Origin: Ophthalmolycus amberensis
Taxonomy: Eukaryota > Chordata > Actinopteri > Perciformes > Zoarcidae
Assembly: GCA_024529925.1 (NCBI GenBank)
Contig: JAFEUB010000786.1
Coordinates: 686,001 to 750,000, forward strand
Reading direction: 5' to 3'
DNA: 64,000 nt
Shown: positions 32,867-44,691 of the stretch, in pieces
Layout: every line of letters starts with the position of its first letter
Numbering within the stretch: position 1 is the first letter of the stretch
The notes under the pieces: generated by a model
The model's input: only the letters and a program-made list of their open reading frames with translations
Databases searched by the model: none
Told to the model about the DNA's origin: nothing
Translations under genes and position numbers: made by a program

Positions 32867-33481
32867 TGTTGTGGAATATTTCTACGTATATTCGGGAGAA
32901 GAGTGTTAAAGTGATATCAAGTCAATGTCAAATGAAACAGAGTCTGGATGAATGATCAAAGTTATAATAGTCAATTTATTTCGCTTGCAAGCAAAAGAGA
33001 GAGAGCAGTTCTCAACAGACACGTATCACAGAGCCTTGTGAGGAGTACCCTAAAATCATCTTCATGCATGCTACCTTTATACCCACAGACAAGAGAAAAA
33101 CAGCTGAACCAGGCAAGGGGAAGAATGATGGGAGAATGACATTTGTGTAAACTGTGCAATGTCTGGAATATTCTCTGCAATAGCAAAAGTAGGCCTGGTT
33201 CTATGTCGAGGCCATACATGGCCTCCAAATGTCTCCTCCTGTACTCTTTGACCGATGTGAATGTATATGTTTATGTGGAGTCTTATGTTAGACCTATGTG
33301 AATGTTTATGTTAATGGGGAGGTTTATGTTAGACCTATGTGAATGTATATGTTAATGGCGAGGTTTATGTTAGACCTATGTGAATGTATATGTTAATGGG
33401 GAGGTTTATGTTAAAGCAGGCGCTGTCCGTCTGAGGAAGAACTAAGCAGAGAGCAGAATAAAAACATTTTTTCCCATTACA
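32867..33481 (-). repeat. 5' LTR of the retrovirus
   Basis: 615 bp, TG...CA, with TATA at plus-strand 33075-33081. It differs from the 3' LTR by one G/C substitution in the 41-bp array, one A/G substitution and one single-base indel near the inner end. It drives minus-strand transcription of the provirus. Confidence 0.95.
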
Positions 33482-33485
33482 AAGC

Positions 33486-34170
33486 TTAAAAACTTTTTAA
33501 ATAATGACAGACATTTAAGTTCGTTTTCTGTCATTTTTTTCCATTTATTTAGTCGTTGTCAAATAAACTCTTAACAGTAGAGTCTACATTTGTTTTCCTT
33601 CAGTTTTTCCATTTCATTATTCAGATTTTTCAGAGAATTCCGATTTTTTTTAATGGATATTATAAAACAGGGACAGAAATAATTGATAATAGTACGTCAA
33701 AAAAAGTCACAGTATAGTAAAAAGTCTAAGTTTTGTATGGAACAAAACCACAATCATATTCTGAACCCTAGAAAGTCACGCCATAATGTGTCGAAAGTAA
33801 CGTAAAAATGGTATAGGCCGAAAAAATTAAATTATATTGAGAAAAAGTCATAGTATCGAATAGCCACGTCATAAGTCAAAGACAACGCATAGTCATGTAC
33901 TATGTTTAAAAAACGTACTTGTATAGAATGTCAAAAGAATGTAAAAAGCATCGTATGTGATACTAACATTATTTTTAAAATGTCAGTCTAGTATGTCTAA
34001 AAAAACGTCTTAGAAAAAGAATACAAGTTAATTTCGCATGAATCTGCTGGGCCCCTTTAGAGCCTCTTTCTCTTTTGTGTTTCTCTCTCAAACCTGCTCC
34101 AACATTTGCTTTCTGGCAATTTCTTAAAACACATTATTTTGGGAATATGAAACATATAAGCACACAACTG
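33486..34170. repeat. Rest of duplication unit A beyond the retrovirus
   Basis: The sequence restarts with TTAAAAACTTTTTAAATAATG. It matches, diverged, the 5' flank of GPCR copy 2 at about 37379-37590, with related motifs around CTGCTCCAACATTTGCT (34095) and CTTGCTCCCACATTTGCT (37518). No gene is seen here or in 34170-35640. Confidence 0.6.
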
Positions 34171-35448
34171 AGTTAATTACTTTCATAAAGCTAACTAACT
34201 AAATTTGAGCAAAGGGACTATTATCAAGAAGAGTCCTCAAGATTAAATCTAATATTGTTTTTCCCCCTTTTAACACGAGCCGCGTGCAGAAATCCTGCCC
34301 AGAACCTTTGCTTTGTCTTTTTTTCACCCTCACGTGCAGCAACGTTGGGCTTTTACTGAGCTGAATATAAGACATTCGCTATTGTTGAAATATGTTTCTA
34401 ACTGAACCTGATACAGTGTATACACTTCTGAATGCATACATTAGTGCGTTAATAGTTCATGGAGCTTTGTGGTCTCTGTAAGCAGGAGGAAGCAGCAGCC
34501 TCCATAAGTTCTCCTCCTCTTAAAGTTCAAAATGCAGGGATGTTTTGTTTGTCAACGTCATTGAACACAGTGACATAACCAATTAAAACATGTACGAAAT
34601 AAAATATTGAGACGAATGGACAACAGTGTTAATCTAATCTGCCAATGTCAGCAAATCTTATGGTAAAGAATTGAACCTCGTCATCATTTGTGTTTGTGGG
34701 ACGTTTAATGTTTTTTTTTTAGATATCGTTGTGGACTTCAAACTCTATTTCAACCGAGGTATGTTTTATTTAAATTAACTTGTACTCTTGATTTGATCTG
34801 TTTTTCGACACAACTTCAGCACCGGGAGCTGTCCACAATGACCTCGTGCCAATCGAGGCAAAAGTGATGCCGTCGTCAAGTATACGGGTAACTGTTATGT
34901 GGTAATGAGGCTGGTTTGATTGGGGTTCACGTTGGCTCTCTGCGTCACAGTATCTGTATTAAAGTTAAGAACGGTGCTGAAACGTGTGGATGAAGCCTGA
35001 GGTAAATTAATTCATTTGGAGGCCGGTAAAAATAGTTTGACTCTGCAGAGTCGCCCTCAACAGAACAGTATATATGAAGAGCGATACACCTGGCATTTTC
35101 TAATAGTTTTGACTTATTTTACTGTCTTCGGAATATGGTGAAAATGACGTTAAAGGATCTTGAGCTCTTTGCAGATGAACTCTTTTTCATGTCTTTCTTT
35201 AGTCATCTTCATACAGTCCGTTCATCACAGAATTATTGCACAGCTGCTGACGGAGTCCTCGGTTAACTCATCTTTTTCACAGACATTGGATCTTCACAGC
35301 TCTTTCCTTTGCCGTGTCCCCTCACCGACCGGTCTCAAGCCGACTCAACTCCATGCATGGCAACTTTACTGCTGAGAGAAAAGAATGACATCGTTGTTGC
35401 AGTAAAGTGTTTTGGTGGTATCTCGGCCGACAATTCTGTGTTGTTCCC

Positions 35449-35622
35449 GGGCGTGGATGTGCACATTTCTGCCGGAGACAGGCGGCGTGTTGTGGTAGTA
35501 TTCTGACCGCGTAATAGTGCGAATGAGAGGCGGTGATGGAGAGGGAAAATAAGGTTAAAGTGTTAAAATGTTGATGAGAAACGTATTTGTAATACGTCAA
35601 ACACAAACGTAATCAGGGAGAA
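35449..35622. mobile_element. Partial copy of the 37.6-kb foldback element
   Basis: About 170 bp are homologous to 37878-38043 of the inverted-repeat element, from GCATTTCTGCCGGAGACAGG-like sequence to CAAACACAAACGTAATCAGG. The terminal repeats are missing, so it is a fragment. Confidence 0.65.
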
Positions 35623-36103
35623 GAGGTAGAAAATAGGCCTATACCTGCGATTCAGCACCACAGCAGCGGACAGCGACACCGCTGAAAGCAGCATATGAAG
35701 CTGCAAGGGAATTTACCACGGCCGAAAACACAACGGAAGCATCAGTGATAAAAAAAACCAACATCATTTTCTTTCAGCTAAAGCTCATTATCTCACGACA
35801 CCGAGTTGTTCATTGGTCATGTTCACCTGAGCAGATATCACCTGGAGCCTGGCTGTCATCTAAACCCATCATGAGAGCAAATTGTTTTAATCTATTTCAA
35901 ATTGAAACTGAATCCTTATTTCAAAATCATCTTTCATATTGTCGCTTTGTCTGACATTTCTCTTCTAATTTGATTGCCTCCGCTGTGGATAAAATGAAAA
36001 AAAAATTTGAATGAAAATATGGAAACATTGAAAATAGCGTTTGCATAATACACTTTTTGACTGTAGGTTGAGTATAGGCTGTATGGTTTCAATCCAAATT
36101 ATT

Positions 36104-36106
<3 letters not shown>

Positions 36107-36140
<34 letters not shown>
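36107..36140 (+). repeat. (GA)n microsatellite
   Basis: A pure AG dinucleotide run of about 34 bases. The corresponding place in unit A (about 21820-21835) has a much shorter GAGAGAGAGAGAGGGAGAGA stretch. Confidence 0.9.
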
Positions 36141-36141
<1 letters not shown>

Positions 36142-36366
36142 AAAACAAAGAAGACAGTTGAAGTATGAGAATAACGTGCTGATTTGTGGCCTCTGGTTCT
36201 TATTTCCATCAATTGTTATACCTTCCTTCCCGTGACAGGAGCCGACTCTAAATAAACACGGAGACAATAAGGAGCAATGGCTGCAACTAAATCAAATCAC
36301 AGTATAAAAACAAAGTTGAACATGATGCATTTTGCGGGCGGTTCCGCACAGTGTCCCCCTCCTCCT

Positions 36367-37249
36367 TTACCTCCTTCTACATCTCGGACACACTCTGCCC
36401 CACACGGTCCTGACCAGGGCTGCCCTCAGAGACGGACTTCCCCAGATGTACACGGACGGCGTGCACACCGCGTTGAAGCGAGCCATGATGGCGAACAGAT
36501 TGGTGGCCTCGTTCCTAAACGTCAGCCCTCTTCCTAACACAAATCTGATGATGATGTTTGAAAAAGAGGGGAGCCACAACACCAAGAAGGTTACGACGAC
36601 GAAAATAATAACCCTCAACGATTCCTTCTTGCTCTCTTTGTCGGCGCCGGGAGGCTCTTTGTCGAGCTGGAATCTGGCGACCACGAACAGTTTGACGGTC
36701 ATGACCACTTTGGTGAGCACGATGATTTGTAAGAATATAATACTGAAAACATACAGCTGTAACGCTTTGGAAAGTGGCACAAAACTTAAAACGATCGACT
36801 GACTATAGACGTGAAACCAACAATAGACGTTTACAGAGATAACCACCCGCCGGGTTATATAGCGCGTGTAGATGAACGGATGACAAATGGCAAAGTACCG
36901 GTCAAACTGTGCGAATAGAAATGTCATCACGTTCACCCCGAGGACAGCAGGTAACATGTTGCCAGTTCCATTTCTGGACGGATATCCCTCCTGAACATCG
37001 AACAGACCGAGATAATACACCGAAACCCCGACCAAAGTGTCAGCAATACTGGCTGTTCAGCATGAAAATGAACCGGTTCTGGAGGCGGAGGGCTCTGGTG
37101 GCCAAGATGGCGACGACCACGGGACCGGCTACCAGAACCACGGTTGTAGCGAAGACGAGCTGAAAACCAAAAATGAGAAAATCCTCAGGACTGTCGAAGT
37201 TCACCGAGAGAGGAACTCCTCCAGAGTCTGTGATGTTGGGGAGGAGCAT
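36367..37249 (-). pseudogene. Class A GPCR, copy 2, one frameshift
   Basis: This is a seven-transmembrane receptor with one break. The first part (MLLPNITDSGG through TM1 and LQNRFIFML) and the rest (from GVSVYYLGLFDVQEG to the C-terminus CPRCRRR) are in different frames. They are separated by one extra base at about 37051-37053 relative to copy 1. Visible motifs are FDRYFAICHPF at the end of TM3, a TM6 LWLPSF box and TPSVYIWG in TM7, in place of NPxxY. A single indel in an otherwise clean frame could be real inactivation or a sequence error. It is closest to copy 1. Confidence 0.8.
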
Positions 37250-37623
37250 TGTTCCAAAAATGCGCTTTGCATTTAATGTCCTTTTATAGCTGGTTGTGAA
37301 GCCACTGCCCATAAACTGAACTGTTTTTTACCCCATGAGGCATGACCTCATCTCACTTTCCATATCAATGTTTAAGCTTACACTTTTTAAATAATGACAG
37401 ACATTTAAGCTCATTTTAAATATGCCCTATGTACGCGCTGTTGCAGAAAACCATGAGCTGCTGCCACTTTTGACCCCCCTGCCCCCATTCCTCCCCTCTA
37501 CAGTTTTTCTGTGCTACTTGCTCCCACATTTGCTGTGTGGTAACTTGATTAAACATACTGATTCAGGGATTTGCAACATATTCACCGTATCTTTTGCCTG
37601 AAGGGTGCATTGCGTCATTTTCT

Positions 37624-38119
37624 GAGCCCTATCGCCTAAAAATTACGTTCCCCCGAAACTAAAATGCATTCTCAATTACGTTTGAAACGTATTTTCTCCC
37701 TGAAACATATTTTCTCCCTGATTACGTTTGTGTTTGACGTATTACAAATACGTTTCTAATCAACATATCTTTGCCATACTCTACTCTTTATTATTTTTCT
37801 GTGATCTGCCTTGCCTTTATTTACTAACCCTAACCCTGTCCTTACTCTTACCCTAACCATAACCACGTCCCCCCGTGCGTGGATCAGCGCATTTCTGCCG
37901 GAGACAGGCGGCGTGTTGCGGTAGTATTCTGACCGCATAATAGGGAGGAGAGGCGGTGGTGGAGAGGGAAAAAAAGGTTAGTGTTAAAATGTTGATTTGA
38001 AACGTATTTTGTTATACGTCAAACACAAACATAATCAGGGAGAAAATACGTTTATGGTCAAACGTAATTGAGAATGCATTTTAGTTTCGGGAGAACGTAA
38101 TTTTTAGGATACAGGGTTG
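37624..38119. mobile_element. Foldback/TIR element with about 140-bp inverted ends
   Basis: The two ends are inverted copies of each other over roughly 140 bp. CCTAAAAATTACGTTC on the left matches GAACGTAATTTTTAGG on the right, and both arms share AAAATGCATTCTCAATTACG. An 8-bp repeat CATTTTCT at 37616-37623 and 38120-38127 looks like the target duplication. The middle carries CCTAACCCTAACC-like sequence and no ORF of note. Long TIRs with an 8-9-bp duplication suggest a MULE- or hAT-related nonautonomous element. Confidence 0.7.
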
Positions 38120-38127
38120 CATTTTCT

Positions 38128-41100
38128 AATGTTACTTCCATTTTAGGGAGGAATGTACCTTTTGCTTACAGTCGCCATCTCTATCATGCTTTACCTGCAA
38201 AAAACAACAACAAAAACAAACTTTTCAATTCGGGGAAAAGTATCAACTAAGATTCCCAGCATGAGATCTGTTTAACCAAAGAATTTGTTCATAATAAGTT
38301 TGGAAATGTAAGGTGAAGTTTTTTGGAGCTGTGAGGAGCTGCTGTCGGTCCCTGGTGTTTTTGAAATGACTCTCCGACAATAATTAATGAAGTCGAGAAC
38401 CATTCATTTGTTTAAGGCACACTAACTAACTAGCTATCTCGTTAACTATAGCAGACAGTTTTGTTTAAATTTCAACTCAATGCAGAGTTCCGACAGTGAG
38501 AGTAATCACATAAATACAGTCGCCATGTCATTCTGTATGCTGAGTGTATGCTTTGGTACTTTTGTAGTTCCTCGTAGTGGAGTCACCAACACCAAAAATG
38601 TGTCTCGTGTGACTTTCATATCTCATCCTCCCAGTCACTGATGGTTGATGGATGTGATACTTTAAAGTCATCATAGCTGCTGAGTGTTCCCAAACAACAT
38701 GCAGCACTGCAGATGCCGTTCCAAAGTATACGCACTGCTCATACTTTGAGCAGCATTCAAAGATTGGGACATATGACTTGGTCATAGCTTAGCACCTTCA
38801 ACTTTGACCCTCATGATGACCTTCATCGGGGCCGTTCAGCCACCACGCAACCGCAGCGTGCCATAATAATAATGATACTAATAACTTTATTTATATCACT
38901 GTATGTTACAAAGATGATCTATAGGGTGACGGACTAACCAGCAGGTTGAGCACATAGTATACACCAAGGCGAGTTGAATAACTTAGCATGAGGTATGGTT
39001 TGAATTTGGTTTAATATTTACTCTCTTTATTATCTATATACCCAAGATCTTTCTCGTTGTGTTTTGGTTCACTTTGTAAAATGAAAAAAAACAAGATGTA
39101 ACATATATAAAACAAAATAAAAAAAGAATAGATATGAAAGCAAAGACAGTAGCATAATTAGAACTTTTAACTGAAAATTTGTCAATTTTATGTCCAGCAC
39201 GATGTGTGTATCTGAATTTGCTCGAAAAACGTTGCCTGAACACATCCAGGCAGCAGGTTTATCAACAAGTTGGGCAATAAATTGGTATAAAGCTTATTTC
39301 TAGGACACAGATTAGCCACACCTTTGTAAAACGGACAGGCTGCTTAAATTATCATTGTGATTATTTATTTGTTTAATAATAATTTAATGAATAATAATTA
39401 ATATATTTGAATGAATTACCAAATGAAGTGCAGTAAATCGCTAAGGAGAAACATTTGTGCAGAGGAGTTATTGTTGTGCAGATAATTATCATTATTGCTA
39501 TTATTAAGTGCAACAATGTACCGCACACAAATCATTACCATAAACCATCCAATTGACCATTCGATAATGCACACAAATTAAGATCTGTTGCTTTTTGCTG
39601 AATCTGTATCAACATTTTGCAACTTGTTGTTAATTAACAGCGTTTCCTCACATTGACCACAAATACTAATCCGGGCGACATAACGCTTTCTCCTACAGAA
39701 ATTTGATGTTGTAAATAGCATTGGACGTATTTTTTGAAGGAGACAGGGTAGGCCAAAAAAAAAAAACACAAGCCAGCACAATACCATGGCCCTGAAAATG
39801 GAAATACCTTCCGTGGAAAAAGGCCCGTATTGCTGCCGTTCTGTTCGCTCGTTTGTCTGTAACAATACATTTAACAGGTAATTTAATGCGTCATGTGTTT
39901 CAAATACAGCTGTGTTCACCTGCAGAGCTACAGCGACTGAAACGAACGAATATATCAAGTCTAAACCCTCCACAATTCAAAACCAAGTAGAGTTTCCCCT
40001 TAAAGTTGTTGGTTGAACCAACCTTTGTCTGTCGCGCAGCAGATTTTGCTCCGTGACGTTTTTCCACTTCCATGAGAGAAGGGCTCGTAGAGACGACACA
40101 ACCGCCATTGCTATGCAGGGACGGAAATAAAACAAGTCCAGAATGTGACCAAACATCAGAATAAACCAAGAAAAACTTCAGCCGCGGTTCCAAACATTCG
40201 GGAATGCTCCCTGATCCGGGATCAGCTCCGTGGACAGCGGACACGACGCTAGAATATTCCAAACGCTCCAGCTGAGCCACAGGGAAGCAGAAGTACGCCT
40301 TAACCTTAATCGCAGCTGAACATATTATTTCAGTACAGTCATGTTTACATGCACATTGTCGGTAACCAGAGGCATCCACAAAGACACATGAACATGCCTG
40401 AAGGGAAGGAGTGGGTCCTGCGTCTTTAAAACATTTTAATATAGCTCAAATTTCCCTTTCTCCCAGTTGGTAAAAAAAATCCCGTCTGTTATATTATGGT
40501 ATGCTGAATTTCACAAATCGTACAGCCAATGTGATCGGGCATCATTGAACAGAAATGTCCAATGTGAACTGAGGGCCTGTACTGCATGCGATGAATTCAA
40601 AATGTTTATTTCAACAGTTTCACCCGTGATGGGAAGTTGCATGAACAAATGCCAGCTTTAAAGAAAAAGTAAGACAGCATAGCAAGACACTGAATACAGG
40701 GGACATAACTGACATAACCTGCAACGGAGACGAGTTTCCCGGAACATAAAAACACACACAATCAAGATAGCAACAGAGGCAGTTGTTTAAATTAAATGTA
40801 TCCACAAGTTTAATTTTATTCTGTTGAAAGCGTGTATTACAAATATAACAGGTGTGTTTCTTATAACAAAAAAAAACATCGTTTCCAAATAAAAATGTCA
40901 GAAATAAGTGTTCTTAGCCCCAAACGGTCATGGATTACCTCAAATATGCGGCACTCATTGGTCTCACTTCAACCCCCAAAACACATCCACACTTCACCTT
41001 TGTTATCACACCTGTATCCCTCGCGCAAAAGGGTTCATCTGCGTTTTTTTGTTTCAGTAATTTTTTGAAAACGGGATGAAAGAGAGCCATTCTCACGTCG

Positions 41101-41330
41101 GCCGAGCATTTGGCCATTTAACCCCTTCTCCTTATGATGATGGCTGCTTCGTTATCAACGTTCCGCTACGCCGTCAAAGTGAAAGCCAATTCTGAAAAAA
41201 AGAGGGACAGGGTGGTGGACAGAGACAGTTAACGTTAGTGTCTTGCATAAAAAAATTCGACAAACAGAACAAACAGACCTTTTATTCAACACGGTGCGTA
41301 ACGCGCGGGTTGCAGCTAAAACCCGCAGAC
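38128..41330. other. Intergenic between GPCR copies, no gene recognised
   Basis: AT-rich sequence with short A/T runs. Two overlapping minus-strand ORFs (39578-39973, 131 aa; 39900-40379, 159 aa) have no recognisable domain, splice context or conserved composition, and are treated as chance. Confidence 0.5.
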
Positions 41331-41343
41331 ACGACTGTCTCTC

Positions 41344-42213
41344 TCACCTCGCCCTCCGGCGGCAGGGGCACACCCCCCGCCACACCGTCCTCCACACAGC
41401 CTCCCGCAGCGCCGGGCTGCCCCAGATGTAAACAGCCGGGGTCACGAGCGCGTTAAGGCGCGCCATGCTGGCGAACAGATTGGTGGCCTCGTTCCTGAAC
41501 CTCAGGCCTTTCCGCGTCAGTTGCCTCACGATTATATTGACGAAGGACGGACACCACAGGGCCAGGAAGCAGATGACCACGAACACGATGATGCGCAGCG
41601 ACTCCTTCTTGTTGTCGCGCTCCGCGCTCGGCGCCTCCCTCACCAGGTGGCTCCTGGCTATGATGTACAGCTTGATCGTCATCAGCACTTTCACGAAAAC
41701 TATGATCTGCAGGGTCATCACGCCGAACGCGTTTATCTGAGCCGCCTTCGAGATGGGCACCATGTTCTGCACGGTGAGGATGGAGTACGTGTAGATCCAG
41801 CAGAACGCGCAGATGCCGATGACCGCGGCTCTCGTGACGTAGCGGTTGTAAAAGAACGGGTGGCACACGGCGAAGTATCGGTCGAACTGGGCGAAGAGGA
41901 AGGTCAGCACGTTGACACCGAGGAACGAGGGCAGGATATAGTACGTCCCGTTTCTGGACGGGTAGCCCTCTTGGACGTCGAAGAGGCCGAGGTAGTAGAC
42001 CGAGAAGCCGGTCAGCGTGTCGCTGACGCTCGTGTTCAGCATGAACACGAAGCGGTTCTGGCCCCGCAGGGAGCGCGTGGAGGAGATGCCGACCACCACC
42101 GAGCCAGCGATCAGCACGGCGCTCGTGGCGAATAGGATGTGGAAGGCGAAGATAAGGTAGTCCTCCGAGGTGTCGAAGTCCACCGACAGAGAGATGGTGC
42201 CGTTGAGAAGCAT
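41344..42213 (-). CDS. Intact class A GPCR (orphan, fish cluster member)
   Basis: A single-exon 289-aa receptor. Glycosylatable N-terminus NGTIS; TM1 YLIFAFHILFATSAVLIAG; TM2 with NTSVSDT (D2.50); TM3 ending FDRYFAVCHPF (DRY); TM4 AAVIGICAFCWIYTYS; TM5 LQIIVFVKVLMTIKLYI; ICL3 REAPSAERDNKKESLR; TM6 FLALWCPSF; TM7 LNALVTPAVYIWG (TPxxY replaces NPxxY). The tail is short and ends CPCRRRAR. It resembles no major named group clearly. A GPR148-like or fish OR131-2-like affinity is possible, but I cannot decide. The ligand is unknown. It is closely related to the broken copies 1 and 2, and it is GC-rich compared with surrounding DNA. Confidence 0.88.
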   Translation of the reverse strand: MLLNGTISLSVDFDTSEDYLIFAFHILFATSAVLIAGSVVVGISSTRSLRGQNRFVFMLNTSVSDTLTGFSVYYLGLFDVQEGYPSRNGTYYILPSFLGVNVLTFLFAQFDRYFAVCHPFFYNRYVTRAAVIGICAFCWIYTYSILTVQNMVPISKAAQINAFGVMTLQIIVFVKVLMTIKLYIIARSHLVREAPSAERDNKKESLRIIVFVVICFLALWCPSFVNIIVRQLTRKGLRFRNEATNLFASMARLNALVTPAVYIWGSPALREAVWRTVWRGVCPCRRRAR

Positions 42214-44691
42214 CCTGGCGCTCCGCCAGAAGACGGAGACGACTGGTCGCTTTTAAAGACGAGCGATGCTCTGAATTTAAGCGTTTTAAACCTCCAAAGG
42301 GAAGACGCATGTCAGACATACAGGCAGAATAAATGAGGCTGAATCACGACAAGTCCCACGGGTGTTTGGTAATGGTGAAAACCAACTAACAAGATGATCA
42401 GTTTGGTGGCTTGTTAGTGCGTCCTGTGGTTTCCATAACATAATCTGTGGTTCGGTGCGGCCCGCTTTAATCTGATTTCTTCTTGAAGTCATGACTCAGC
42501 AATGTTTTAATCACTTTTCTTCGATGCCTTCACTTTTCCCATGAATCTGTAATCTGTAACCTTAAATGATGAACTAATGAGTTGACGTATTTCATCAAAG
42601 GTAAAGTTCTCGTTTCTGTCATAAAAACACAAATAACTTCGTACGAACACAAAGACAAACAGTATTGTCTTTTATTACAGTTACATTTTGCAAAACAAAT
42701 ACGCGCGGGTCACTCGAGGACCTCTTCGTATTGTTTATTGCTTTACTACATTAACGTCTGTCCGCTTGTAAGTCATTAAATCGTTCGAGCTATGAGAACT
42801 TTCAACCAATATCGGACTAAAGCCGATGCGTGTTTTAACCACTAGAGGGAGTTATGGTAATATGTTTTCACTGTAAGGCCAAAAAGGCCTTGCCCTGCTG
42901 ATGGCAGTGATCACTGGTCTTGCATGAAATAAGTTCAAGCCTATACATTTTGAATTCCAATTCACTTTATATTCAATGCAATGTCGTAGTGAATCCAAAT
43001 ATATAAGCTTCTCTCATAAATAGGCCATAAAGAAGTTTAATGCTTTTGGTTCACGGAAGTTTCCTCAAACACTATTAACGTACACGGATTGATACTAAAG
43101 CAGTGAAGTCACTGAAACACCTTTAAAAAAAGTCTGCTATCTGCATGAAGACACTTTGAGCAATGTTACAAAGGTCATTCGAGACCTAACTTTAGAAAGA
43201 CCATCATGAACGTTAGGTCTGGGCAACTAAACCACACAGTTAGGTTTAGGAAGACTGTCACGAATGCTGTGTACGCAACAGAGAGGCGGTTTTGACTTCA
43301 ACCGATTTTCATATTTCCAAGTAAACTGACCATAAACCCTGTTAATAAGACAATAATACACTACAGAGAAAAGCCTTACTTGTAGCTGTAACATACAAAT
43401 ACATTGAATTTGATCTTAGCTGAAAATCAAAAACATTCTGCTAGCTAAACTAAAAGGCCATCGGGTACCTTTCTCTGTGAGCTAAAGTCAGTTTTATGAA
43501 CAAACAGAGTCATGTTTTGGTTATAAGTATGGCTGAATTTGGGGATTGTTTATAAAAACTGAGTTTAGTAGTGTGCAAGTGTCAAACAGGCTAGAAAGCT
43601 AATGATTAAATCTATCGGTAGGTATTTCTAAACCTGTGTGGTTTTGTTGCCCAAACATAACATTCGTGACGGTTATGTTCGTTTTGATATCTAACCATGA
43701 TGAATTTTCCAAAACCTAACTAAGTTGTTTCGTTGCCTAAACTATAACTTTACTTATGTAGGCTAAAGCAATTTGGCTATGGAAAAAAACATGTTTTTTA
43801 ATATATTGCATTTTATGACTAACTTACGAACTGCCGCGAGACTGTGTTGAATATAACGCATAGTAAAATACCATACAAAGCGATTATACAGGTAAGTCTG
43901 TTACAGACAGGTGAATGAGTGATATCGAGAGATCAAAACTGATCGTCTGATAATGGTCTTTTTATGGCCCAAAAGCAGCAAATTAAACCTTACTTTGGGA
44001 GCATCAACTTCAGAAACAACTGCACAAAATAAAGTAAAAAGAACATTTACAGCAGATTACATCATCATAATATTTCCTACTTTATTCATTTTTTGTCCTA
44101 AAACTTTATAACAAGCACAAAGTTTCTCAAGGCATTAATAAACGTGTGTGATGGCTTTCATATGACTGAAGTGCTCGTATAAAGTCAAAGTGCTTTACAT
44201 TGAGAGAGGTCAGACAACTTAAACAGAAGTATGAGGTTTAGCATGCATGCAGCAATAGATTCTCCAAAAAAGAAAGATTTTTAAAGTCGCAAAACCTAAT
44301 TGGAGATGCAATAACAGATTTTGAGTTGAAAGCAAAGCTGAATAGATTGGTTTGTTGTTGGCAATCCAAATGATAAAAGGCCTTGAATGAGGCTGCTCTG
44401 TTTTATATAAAGACTGTTAAAGTCTGTAAGAACTGCTGATAATGGAAACTTGAAACTAATACTATAAATCTATGCACTGAGGTGGAAAAATGCACTAATA
44501 GGTCAATAACGTGTTGACCCCTTGCATCAGCAGCTTGTTGACTTGTTGTCTGTGAACATCAAAGTCACCCAGGACTTCGTCTCTATACATAAATAAGAGC
44601 AGAGGTGACCGGGGGGACAGATGTGCAGTCACACAGCTGCGCCGCTGCCGTGTGTGCGATGAAGACCTGAACAGTTGCACACGCCGCTCCG
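42214..44691. other. Intergenic between divergent GPCRs
   Basis: The two intact receptors point away from each other across 2.5 kb. The interval is AT-rich with no gene. It holds an inverted pair of related motifs at about 43180-43270 and 43630-43750 (GGGCAACTAAACCACACAG and its diverged inverse CTGTGTGGTTTTGTTGCCC), probably remnants of a foldback repeat. Confidence 0.5.

Larger units (their letters stand above)
23059..33481 (-). mobile_element. Endogenous retrovirus, near-complete, gamma/epsilon-like
   Basis: This 10.4-kb provirus is in minus orientation. It is bounded by two LTRs beginning TGTTGTGG and ending CCATTACA on the plus strand, and flanked by the 4-bp target duplication AAGC (23055-23058 and 33482-33485). 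In transcription order it holds the 5' LTR, primer-binding site, an N-terminal gag ORF, main gag, zinc knuckle, pro-RT-RNase H, integrase, a small membrane ORF, env, a purine-rich stretch just before the 3' LTR, and the 3' LTR. The LTRs differ by about two substitutions and one indel in 615 bp, so insertion was recent. gag and pol change frame at several points while env is open. Integrase with a GPF C-terminal motif and env with a CX6CC motif place it among gamma/epsilon-type fish retroviruses. Exact genus is not decided. Confidence 0.95.
35650..37600. repeat. Segmental duplication unit B (holds GPCR copy 2)
   Basis: This is the paralogue of unit A (21300-23058 plus 33486-34170). At about 37364-37379 it reads continuously through the point where the retrovirus entered unit A. 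It carries its own (GA)n tract at 36107-36140. Confidence 0.75.

Noticed and set aside
37756..37938. Telomere-like CCCTAACCC words as an interstitial telomere
   Set aside because: Only two or three degenerate units occur, inside the foldback element; not a tandem telomeric array.
39578..40379. Two overlapping ORFs of 131 and 159 aa
   Set aside because: No recognisable domain, no splice support, and they overlap each other in different frames.
41453..42319. 288-aa minus ORF and 204-aa plus ORF overlapping the intact GPCR
   Set aside because: Both are GC-rich alternative-frame shadows of the receptor gene at 41344-42213, full of Arg/His/Pro and lacking membrane segments.
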